Source: JBDHTS01 sp044220535
GTDB lineage: Bacteria; Pseudomonadota; Alphaproteobacteria; Micavibrionales; Micavibrionaceae
Assembly: GCA_044220535.1 (NCBI GenBank)
Contig: JBGAQU010000033.1
Location: 1 to 24,775, forward strand
Direction of reading: 5' to 3'
Length of the DNA: 24,775 nucleotides
The notes under the pieces are model-generated. The model did not search any database. It was not told where the DNA came from and was given only the letters and a program-made list of their open reading frames with translations. Made by a program: the position numbers and the translations under genes. Numbering within the stretch: the stretch's first letter is position 1; every line of letters begins with the position of its first letter. This document shows, piece by piece, positions 1 through 6,301 of this stretch.

Positions 1-3
1 GAT

Positions 4-87
4 GCGGGTGTGGCGGAACGGTAGACGCGGCAGACTCAAAATCTGTTACCGAAAGGTGTGGGGGTTCGAAACCCTTCACCCGCACCA
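4..87 (+). tRNA. tRNA-Leu (anticodon CAA)
   Basis: A complete tRNA with a 7-bp acceptor stem (GCGGGTG at 4-10 pairing with CACCCGC at 77-83), discriminator A84 and an encoded CCA at 85-87. The anticodon loop CTCAAAA gives anticodon CAA, which reads the leucine codon UUG. The long variable arm (TTACCGAAAGGTGT) makes it a class II tRNA, as expected for leucine. The T-loop TTCGAAA is intact and the T stem contains two G-T wobbles. A run of six T follows the CCA but no hairpin precedes it. The promoter lies outside the window. Confidence 0.96.
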
Positions 88-95
88 ATATTTTT

Positions 96-998
96 TCAAG
101 GTGTAAACGTTTTTGTGCCAACCCAGATCGTGTTGGATTCACAGCCATTTACCATCGCTTCGCTGGTTTTGACGCCCTTAAAGGCAGTCATCCGTGCTTG
201 ATAGGGTTCGATATAAATTATGGCATCGTGCCCGTAATCGGTTGGTAGGCGTGTATTCTCCGCACGGTCTTCAGCCATTTTAAAAGCCAGCGCCAGCGCG
301 TCTTTCTCATAGACCATACGTGCATTATATTCCGGCAATGTTTCCCTGGTTGTGCCGGGAAATGGAAACTGGCAGATGAATATTTTTCCCAGGGCAGGTG
401 TTTCAAACGGGTGGGGTCCGTGTTTGATTTCTGTTTGATAGTCCAGCCTCTGGTTAAATTCTTTCCAGATATCTGAAAAACCATCCCGATTCCATATGGC
501 TAAAGCCATTGAGTTTGCGTAGGGAAGAGCTGCCACACCACAACCCAGCACGGTCAGCGTTTTCAGAAGGGGCCAACGTGTGAACATGGACAAAGGTTGG
601 GCTTTCGCCAGGTCGTGCAATCCTTTCAAACCTGAGCGGATTGCCTTTACACCCTCAGTATTGGGGTTATCAGGACGGCCTGAAAGCAATGTTTTAAACC
701 GTTGGCTGGTGAGCCATGACAGTTCAATTGTACTCCATGCTCTGAACGGTCTTATATCTCCTCTTGCGGCTTTTTCAAATTGAGCGGCGTGGAATTTAAG
801 ATAGCGGGACAGCTTTCTGCCGGCTTTGACATGGCTGTTCCGGACCCTTGAAAGATCGGCAGCGCTCAGCGCCCCCGGATCCAGCGCATCGGCCGCGTTA
901 TTCAGATAGTCCGCAATGCCCGCCAGGCCTGCCCCCATCACAAGCGGCGGCGGCGCCGGGAGGTGATCCGTCAGATATTGGCCCTGATATGTCGGCAT
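96..998 (-). CDS. Unknown protein with one predicted membrane segment
   Basis: I do not recognise this 300-residue protein. A proline-rich start (LPAPPPLV) and a short Ala/Gly-rich stretch lead into a basic, probably helical region (about residues 50-130). A hydrophobic segment at about 142-166 (WPLLKTLTVLGCGVAALPYANSM) could span the membrane once; the remaining roughly 130 residues look soluble. A GTG start at 1007 in the same frame is possible. I prefer the ATG at 998 because an AAAGGG Shine-Dalgarno (1013-1007) lies about 8 bases upstream of it, and it would overlap the GTG. The gene runs towards tRNA-Leu and ends 8 bases from it. It is separated from uvrA by 86 AT-rich bases, so it may be transcribed alone or by read-through from uvrA's far side only. 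No catalytic motif is visible. Confidence 0.7.
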   Translation of the reverse strand: MPTYQGQYLTDHLPAPPPLVMGAGLAGIADYLNNAADALDPGALSAADLSRVRNSHVKAGRKLSRYLKFHAAQFEKAARGDIRPFRAWSTIELSWLTSQRFKTLLSGRPDNPNTEGVKAIRSGLKGLHDLAKAQPLSMFTRWPLLKTLTVLGCGVAALPYANSMALAIWNRDGFSDIWKEFNQRLDYQTEIKHGPHPFETPALGKIFICQFPFPGTTRETLPEYNARMVYEKDALALAFKMAEDRAENTRLPTDYGHDAIIYIEPYQARMTAFKGVKTSEAMVNGCESNTIWVGTKTFTP

Positions 999-1084
999 GA
1001 TAAACACCCTTTTTCATTTGGCATTATATTAATGTGTTATACATAATTTATCAAGCTTTAAAAATATATAATTATATCAATTGT

Positions 1085-3943
1085 TTACTTTGATGCCCTT
1101 TTGCCAGTCAATGGGCGAATTCCCAGGATAGGGGCCAGATACAAGCCCGTGTAGGATCCCTTGGCGGCTGCGACCGTTTCCGGCGTACCCGTGGCCACGA
1201 TTTGCCCGCCTTTGTCACCGCCTTCCGGTCCCACATCCACAACCCAGTCGGCGGTTTTGATGACTTCGAGGTTGTGTTCGATCACCAGCACCGTATTGCC
1301 CTGGTCCACCAGCTTGTGGAGCATCTCCATCAGCTTGCGGACATCGTCGAAATGCAGTCCGGTTGTCGGTTCATCCAGAATATAAAGCGTCTTGCCGGTC
1401 GAGCGGCGGGAGAGTTCCTTTGCCAGTTTCACGCGTTGCGCCTCGCCGCCCGACAGCGTCGTGGCGGCTTGGCCGACCTTCACGTAGCCGAGGCCGACTT
1501 CCTGCAGCGCGTTCATCTTGTCGCGGATTGACGGCACGGCCTTGAAAAATTCGGCGCCATCTTCGATCGTCATATCAAGGACATCGGCGATGGACTTCTC
1601 CTTGAACTTTATCTCCAATGTCTCGCGGTTGTACCGTGCGCCCTTGCAGGTTTCGCAGGTGACATAGACGTCGGGCAGGAAGTGCATCTCGATCTTAATG
1701 ACTCCATCACCCTCGCAGGCCTCGCAGCGCCCGCCCTTGACGTTAAAGCTGAATCGTCCTGGCCCATATCCGCGCGCCTTCGCTTCCGGCAATCCCGCGA
1801 ACCAGTCGCGAATGGGGGTGAAGGCGCCTGTATAAGTCGCCGGGTTGGACCGCGGCGTGCGGCCAATGGGGGACTGGTCGATATCGATGACTTTGTCGAT
1901 AAATTCCAGCCCTTTCAGGTCCTTATGAGGCAGGGGGTGTTCCTTGGTTTTCATCAGTCTGCGGCTGACGGCCTGGAACATGGTATCGATGGTCAGGGTG
2001 GATTTGCCGGATCCGGACACACCCGTCACACAGGTGAAGGTGCCGAGCGGCACTTTCAGATTCACGTTTTTCAAATTGTTGCCGGTCGCGCCGATGACTT
2101 CCAGGAATTGCTTCGGCTTCCCCGGGCGGCGCGTTTCCGGCAGAGGCACGGATTTGCGGCCACTCATATAATCGGCGGTGATGCTCTGCTTGTTTTTCAG
2201 CAGATCCTGAAACGTACCCGCCGCGATGACCGTGCCGCCATGCGTGCCCGCGCCGGGGCCCATATCGATCACGTAGTCGGCAACACGGATGGCGTCTTCA
2301 TCATGTTCCACAACGACAACCGTGTTGCCGATGTCGCGCAGGCGTTTAAGTGTTTCGAGTAACCTGTTGTTATCACGCTGGTGCAGGCCGATGGATGGTT
2401 CGTCCAGAACATAAAGCACACCAGTCAGGCCGCTACCGATCTGGCTGGCGAGGCGAATGCGCTGGCTTTCGCCGCCCGAAAGCGTGCCAGATGAACGAGA
2501 TAGGGTGAGATATTCAAGTCCTACATCCATCAGGAAGGTGAGGCGGTCATTGATCTCCTTCAGGACGCGGACAGCAATCTCCGTCTGCTGTTTGTTGAGC
2601 ACGGATTTCAGGCGGCCGAACCATTTATGCGCCTCCGCGATCCCCATCTCCGACACCTGTCCGATATGCAGCGTATCGATTTTCACGGCCAAGGCTTCCG
2701 GTTTCAAACGATAGCCATCACAGGCGTCACAGGGCGTGGAGAGCTGATACCGCTCCATATCCTCCCGCACACTGTTGCTGTCGGTTTCGAGGAGGCGTCG
2801 TTCCATATTGTTAATCACGCCTTCGAACGGCTTTTTCGTACGGTACGTATTGGCGCGGTCTTCATAGACGATGGAAATCTCATCGTCGCCGGAACCGTAG
2901 AGCAGTGCCTCCTGCACTTTTTTGGGCAGTTTTTCAAACGGCGTCGTCGGCTTCTCACGATAGAATTTAAGAACGGCTTCTAACGCTTGCATATAATAAT
3001 GAGAAAATGCCCGCGACCATGGTTCGATGGCGCCATCCTTCACCGATTTTGTGCGGTCGGGCACGACCAGGTCCGGATCGATATGCATGCGCATGCCAAG
3101 CCCGTCGCAGACCGGGCAGGCGCCATGCGGGCTGTTGAACGAAAACAGCCGCGGCTCGATCTCGGGAATGGTAAAACCCGAAACCGGGCAGGCGAATTTT
3201 TCTGAAAACAAAACCTGTTTGCCCGTATCCGCGTTTTCGGCAATCAGCAGCCCGTCGGCCAGACGCAGCCCCGTCTCCACGGAATCCGCCAGGCGGTTGC
3301 CCATATCGGCCCGCACCACGATGCGGTCGACCACGACTTCAATGTCATGCTTATATTTTTTATCGAGCGCCGGGACGTCATCGATTTCATAAAGCGTGCC
3401 ATCGACGCGCACACGTTGAAAGCCCTTGGCGCGCAGCTCCGCAAATTCCTTTTTGTATTCCCCCTTCCGCCCGCGCGCGATGGGGGCCAGCAGATACAGC
3501 TTCGTCCCATCGCCCATTGCCAGGATGCGGTCGACCATCTGGCTGACCGTCTGGCTTTCGATGGGCAGGCCGGTGGCGGGGGAATAGGGCACGCCGACCC
3601 GCGCCCAGAGCAGGCGCATATAATCATAAATCTCCGTCACCGTGGCGACGGTGGAGCGGGGGTTTTTGGAGGTCGTCTTCTGCTCGATGGAAATGGCGGG
3701 AGACAGGCCCTCGATGGAATCCACATCCGGCTTCTGCATCATTTCCAGAAACTGGCGTGCATAGGCGGACAGGCTTTCGACATAGCGCCGCTGCCCTTCC
3801 GCATAGATCGTATCGAAGGCGAGCGAGGATTTCCCCGATCCCGACAGGCCTGTGATCACCGTCAGCGTATCGCGCGGAATATCGACATTGACGTTTTTAA
3901 GATTATGTTCGCGCGCGCCGCGCACTCTTATATGGGTCAGCAT
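1085..3943 (-). CDS. uvrA: Excinuclease ABC subunit A
   Basis: UvrA is the damage-recognition ATPase of nucleotide excision repair. As a dimer with UvrB it scans DNA for bulky lesions in the cytoplasm. The 952-residue protein (E. coli UvrA is 940) shows both ABC modules. The first has Walker A GLSGSGKSS at residues 32-40 and signature LSGGESQRIRLA with Walker B VLDEPSIGLHQRD. The second has Walker A GVSGSGKST near residue 640 and signature LSGGEAQRVKLA with ILDEPTTGLH. Zinc-binding cysteines are present in the insertion (CPVSG ... CPVCDG) and in the C-terminal module (CEAC ... CETC). I chose the ATG at 3943 because family homology (MLTHIRVRGAREHNLKNV) begins there. A TTG at 4018 would add 25 unrelated residues and overlap the upstream gene. 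No good ribosome-binding site is seen, so translation may depend on the upstream gene 55 bases away on the same strand. Confidence 0.97.
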   Translation of the reverse strand: MLTHIRVRGAREHNLKNVNVDIPRDTLTVITGLSGSGKSSLAFDTIYAEGQRRYVESLSAYARQFLEMMQKPDVDSIEGLSPAISIEQKTTSKNPRSTVATVTEIYDYMRLLWARVGVPYSPATGLPIESQTVSQMVDRILAMGDGTKLYLLAPIARGRKGEYKKEFAELRAKGFQRVRVDGTLYEIDDVPALDKKYKHDIEVVVDRIVVRADMGNRLADSVETGLRLADGLLIAENADTGKQVLFSEKFACPVSGFTIPEIEPRLFSFNSPHGACPVCDGLGMRMHIDPDLVVPDRTKSVKDGAIEPWSRAFSHYYMQALEAVLKFYREKPTTPFEKLPKKVQEALLYGSGDDEISIVYEDRANTYRTKKPFEGVINNMERRLLETDSNSVREDMERYQLSTPCDACDGYRLKPEALAVKIDTLHIGQVSEMGIAEAHKWFGRLKSVLNKQQTEIAVRVLKEINDRLTFLMDVGLEYLTLSRSSGTLSGGESQRIRLASQIGSGLTGVLYVLDEPSIGLHQRDNNRLLETLKRLRDIGNTVVVVEHDEDAIRVADYVIDMGPGAGTHGGTVIAAGTFQDLLKNKQSITADYMSGRKSVPLPETRRPGKPKQFLEVIGATGNNLKNVNLKVPLGTFTCVTGVSGSGKSTLTIDTMFQAVSRRLMKTKEHPLPHKDLKGLEFIDKVIDIDQSPIGRTPRSNPATYTGAFTPIRDWFAGLPEAKARGYGPGRFSFNVKGGRCEACEGDGVIKIEMHFLPDVYVTCETCKGARYNRETLEIKFKEKSIADVLDMTIEDGAEFFKAVPSIRDKMNALQEVGLGYVKVGQAATTLSGGEAQRVKLAKELSRRSTGKTLYILDEPTTGLHFDDVRKLMEMLHKLVDQGNTVLVIEHNLEVIKTADWVVDVGPEGGDKGGQIVATGTPETVAAAKGSYTGLYLAPILGIRPLTGKRASK

Positions 3944-3998
3944 AGGGGTATAAATAGAGGTTTTTGCTGTATGATCAATAGGCCTGAAGGATATACGC

Positions 3999-4550
3999 TT
4001 ACTCCGGATTTGAAACAACCAGCTGCGGTTTCCAGCGGACGGGGGTTGTTGGCTCAGGCAGGGTGTAATCCATGTTGTCCAGCTGCGCTTCGGTGAGTTT
4101 CAGCCCCTGTAGCTTGAGCTGAACCGCGGCCCACATGGATTTCAGCTCCATCCTGATCTCCGGCGGAAGCGCGTTCTGAAGGCAAGTCACAAACAGGGGG
4201 GTGTTATCACGCTGGCTTGCCTGGTTATATTCATGAAACAGCTGTGTTTTTGTCTGCCCTTCGGTCGGTTTCGGGCCGCCATAGCGTAATTGGATTATGC
4301 CGGCATAAAAATCCAGCGGCGGGCATTGCGGCGGACCATTGCTCACGACTGATATGGCGGTCCGCATGACATCATCCAGCGCGATTTCAGCAAGCATCCG
4401 TCCTCGCGTTATGGATTCCGGCAGATGCTTGAAAGCATCGGCAATCAAGCCCTCGCTTTCCATGGCGCCGATCTTTTCGGCGAAGGCTTTGACGGCGTTA
4501 TAAATTTCCATGTGCAAATAACGCCTGGCCGGTTCGTCTTTTTGTTTCAT
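3999..4550 (-). CDS. Unknown protein between uvrA and ssb
   Basis: I do not recognise this 183-residue protein. It is soluble-looking, with no signal peptide or membrane segment. Its first half appears largely helical (residues 10-70, ending near the sequence DVMRTAISVV), followed by a loop with NGPPQCPPLDF and a further helical region. The C-terminus is Pro-rich (TLPEPTTPVRWKP). The ATG at 4550 has an AAGGA sequence 12 bases upstream, which is rather far; an in-frame ATG at 4511 is the alternative. It is co-directional with uvrA, ending 55 bases before uvrA's start, and divergent from ssb. It therefore probably shares uvrA's transcript, and any promoter for uvrA should lie upstream of it. 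In the usual arrangement uvrA and ssb are direct divergent neighbours, so this gene looks like a lineage-specific insertion; no repair function can be inferred from sequence. Confidence 0.75.
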   Translation of the reverse strand: MKQKDEPARRYLHMEIYNAVKAFAEKIGAMESEGLIADAFKHLPESITRGRMLAEIALDDVMRTAISVVSNGPPQCPPLDFYAGIIQLRYGGPKPTEGQTKTQLFHEYNQASQRDNTPLFVTCLQNALPPEIRMELKSMWAAVQLKLQGLKLTEAQLDNMDYTLPEPTTPVRWKPQLVVSNPE

Positions 4551-4642
4551 GTGTTTATAAGATCCTTCTCAATCTGGATATTAAATCTTACGGCCACTTT
4601 TACGCCACAAAAATCAGTTGTGTATTCGTTAACAAACAGGCT

Positions 4643-4671
4643 TTTACAAAACCGCAGAGTCGTTATAGTAT
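4643..4671 (+). promoter_or_regulatory. Candidate sigma-70 promoter of ssb
   Basis: TTTACA at 4643-4648 resembles a -35 box. It is followed after 17 bases by TAGTAT (4666-4671), or after 15 bases by the overlapping TATAGT (4664-4669), as a -10 box. This would start transcription about 40 bases before the ssb ATG. It is a consensus match by eye only. Confidence 0.4.
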
Positions 4672-4715
4672 CAGCCATTCAAGCGATTCATCTTTTGTAA
4701 TAAGGAACAGCGTCC

Positions 4716-5201
4716 ATGGCGGGCAGCGTTAATAAAGTCATTCTGGTTGGCAATCTGGGTAAGGATCCGGAGATCCGCACGATGCAGTCCGGCGGCAAGG
4801 TCTGCAATTTTTCCATCGCCACGTCCGAAAGCTGGAAGGATAAAAACAGCGGCGAGCGCCAGGAGCGCACGCAGTGGCATAATATTGTCATCTGGAACGA
4901 GAATATCGTCCGTGTTGCCGAAAGCTACTTGAAAAAAGGCTCCAAGGTTTACATTGAAGGTCAGCTGGAAACCCGCAAATACGAAAAAGACGGCCGTGAT
5001 GTCTATACGACCGAAGTCGTCCTGCGCCCGTTTCGCGGTGAACTGACAATGCTGGAGAGCCGCGCCGGTGGTGGTTCGTCAGGCGGTTTTAACGACAATG
5101 ACAGCCAGGGCGGTTATGATTCCGGCCCGTCCATGTCGCGGCAGTCGTCCGCTCCGGCACGGCAAAAGGTGGATGAACTGGAAGATGAAATCCCGTTTTA
5201 A
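4716..5201 (+). CDS. ssb: Single-stranded DNA-binding protein
   Basis: SSB coats single-stranded DNA during replication, recombination and repair and recruits partner enzymes through its tail. The 161-residue protein has the typical three parts. The N-terminal OB fold (about 1-112) contains NKVILVGNLGKDPE, the WHNIVIWNE strand and the YLKKGSKVYIEGQLETRKYE segment. A Gly/Ser/Asp-rich disordered linker (about 113-150) follows. The acidic tip DELEDEIPF ends in the conserved Ile-Pro-Phe that binds RecG, exonuclease I and other partners. An AAGGA Shine-Dalgarno precedes the ATG at good spacing. The length is usual for the family. It is divergent from the uvrA side and followed by a REP-type hairpin at 5212-5328, so it is probably monocistronic. 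Confidence 0.97.
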   Translation: MAGSVNKVILVGNLGKDPEIRTMQSGGKVCNFSIATSESWKDKNSGERQERTQWHNIVIWNENIVRVAESYLKKGSKVYIEGQLETRKYEKDGRDVYTTEVVLRPFRGELTMLESRAGGGSSGGFNDNDSQGGYDSGPSMSRQSSAPARQKVDELEDEIPF

Positions 5202-5211
5202 TACCCCTAAC

Positions 5212-5328
5212 CGTCATCCCGGCGAAGGCCGGGATCTATGCGATATTGGGGTTTCCGGACAGGCAGAAATTTGTCGCCGGTGGTGACACTTAACAAGTGT
5301 ATGGGTCCCGGCCTTCGCCGGGATGACG
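5212..5328. repeat. REP-type doublet (REPIN-like hairpin), copy 1
   Basis: Two inverted 28-base copies at 5212-5239 and 5301-5328 differ at only two positions. Each arm is itself palindromic (core CCCGGCGAAGGCCGGG). The two arms enclose 61 bases, so the single strand can fold into a long hairpin. It starts 10 bases after the ssb stop, where it could protect or end the ssb transcript. It is the same family as the copy at 9076-9217. Confidence 0.85.
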
Positions 5329-5409
5329 TGTGGTTGTTGAAACTGACATCACTTCGCCACAATAATCAGGCTGAATCAAAACAGGATCGCTTTGTATAAA
5401 AGGACGCCC

Positions 5410-5937
5410 ATGAAACCCTCCAAGCTGATGGTTGCCGCTGTTTTGACCTTGTCGGTTCCCTCTTTTGCCAGGGCGCAAACCCCGGCACTTGCGCCGCCAG
5501 CCACAACGGCTTCAACGCCAGCTGCTTCCACACCTGTGCCGGAAGGCGATCCCGCCAAACGCCTCGACCTCGCCACCAAAATGGCCGACCTGTCGCCGCC
5601 GCGCGACGTCGTGGAAATAGCCATCAACCAGATCATTTCCACCGCGCCCGCGGCGGAGCAGCAGGAACTGCGCTCTAAAATGATGAGCGCCTATGATTTC
5701 GACGGCTTCCGCCAGACAGTGATCAAATCCATGGCCGATACGTTCAGCGAGGCCGAACTGCAGGCGATGGTGGATTACAACAGCACGCCCGAATCCAAAT
5801 CGATCGCTAAAAAGATGAGTGCCTACCAGGCGAAAATCCGCCCCGACATGACCAAGAAAATGGATGTCGCCCTGATGGTGGCGAGAACGGGCAGGGCGGG
5901 GGATGCGAAGGCACCTGCGGCTGCGCCTTCAAAATAA
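5410..5937 (+). CDS. Exported DUF2059-family protein
   Basis: This 175-residue protein starts with a signal peptide (MKPSKLMVAAVLTLSVPSFA, probable cleavage after ARA at residue 22). An Ala/Pro/Thr-rich stretch to about residue 47 could be a flexible periplasmic linker. The remainder is helical and matches the DUF2059 pattern as I know it, in particular the FSEAELQAMVDYNSTPESKS segment that resembles the FSxxELxxxxxFxxTPxGK hallmark. The molecular function of the family is not established. I chose the ATG at 5410 because AAAAGGA lies 5-6 bases upstream and the signal peptide begins there; an earlier in-frame start at 5392 would place extra charged residues ahead of it. A rho-independent terminator follows 20 bases after the stop. 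The gene appears monocistronic. Confidence 0.82.
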   Translation: MKPSKLMVAAVLTLSVPSFARAQTPALAPPATTASTPAASTPVPEGDPAKRLDLATKMADLSPPRDVVEIAINQIISTAPAAEQQELRSKMMSAYDFDGFRQTVIKSMADTFSEAELQAMVDYNSTPESKSIAKKMSAYQAKIRPDMTKKMDVALMVARTGRAGDAKAPAAAPSK

Positions 5938-5957
5938 TGCCTTTTTATACCCGTACT

Positions 5958-5987
5958 AAAAGTGGCCTCGATTGGGGCCACTTTTTG
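5958..5987 (+). terminator. Rho-independent terminator after the DUF2059 gene
   Basis: A perfect 10-bp stem (AAAAGTGGCC at 5958-5967 pairing with GGCCACTTTT at 5976-5985) closes an 8-base loop and runs into TTTTT. The A-run on the 5' side also makes it usable in the reverse direction. Confidence 0.85.
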
Positions 5988-6096
5988 CTTATTGCGTTAT
6001 AATTTTATAGGAATTAATTCACATTCATGCTATTTTGAATTCAGGTGTTTTACAAGCTAAAAAGCCTTTTTGGTTTTTTAGTGAAGGAGAAATATT

Positions 6097-6282
6097 GTGA
6101 GCTTTGGCATGAAGAATGAAATAAAATCGCAAAAAACGGCGAACGGACTAAACAACCCTAAAAAATCATTTTATTTCATAGGTTTATGTAGGGTTTATTT
6201 TATCCCCTGCGCAAGTAAAACCTCCCCGAATTGCATTGTCATACCATTGGGAATCCTGCTAGAAATGCAGGTGAATCAATGA
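6097..6282 (+). CDS. Candidate 61-residue ORF upstream of gyrA
   Basis: The region between the DUF2059 terminator and gyrA is about 310 bases and AT-rich. It contains one ORF with an unusually good ribosome-binding site: GAAGGAG at 6083-6089, 7 bases before a GTG start. The product is 61 residues. It has a basic, Asn/Lys-rich first half and a more hydrophobic second half (YFIGLCRVYFIPC; CIVIPLGILLEM) that might associate with a membrane. I recognise no family. It ends 19 bases before the gyrA ATG, which itself has no clear Shine-Dalgarno, so the ORF could act as a leader that couples translation into gyrA. Just upstream, 6058-6079 can form an A/T-rich hairpin. It may equally be a chance ORF. 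Confidence 0.35.
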   Translation: MSFGMKNEIKSQKTANGLNNPKKSFYFIGLCRVYFIPCASKTSPNCIVIPLGILLEMQVNQ

Positions 6283-6301
6283 ACCAGAAAAGCCTTAAAC
6301 C

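Noticed and set aside
4..95. tRNA-Leu 3' end as a prophage or island attachment site
   Set aside because: No integrase, no second copy of the tRNA end in the window, and the adjacent gene shows no mobile-element feature.
1161..4096. Long forward-strand ORFs opposite uvrA, and similar ones opposite gyrA, recG, mfd and the kinase gene
   Set aside because: They mirror conserved coding sequence in GC-rich third-position frames, have no family motifs, and the sense genes are unmistakable.
4551..4715. LexA (SOS) operator in the uvrA-ssb gap
   Set aside because: Alphaproteobacterial LexA boxes have the form GTTC-N7-GTTC; I found no such pair. The GTTAAC near 4629 is only a six-base palindrome.
5212..5328. 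CRISPR array or riboswitch in the repeat-containing gaps
   Set aside because: The repeats are single inverted doublets dispersed between genes, without regular direct-repeat/spacer periodicity, and lie 3' of genes, not in leaders.
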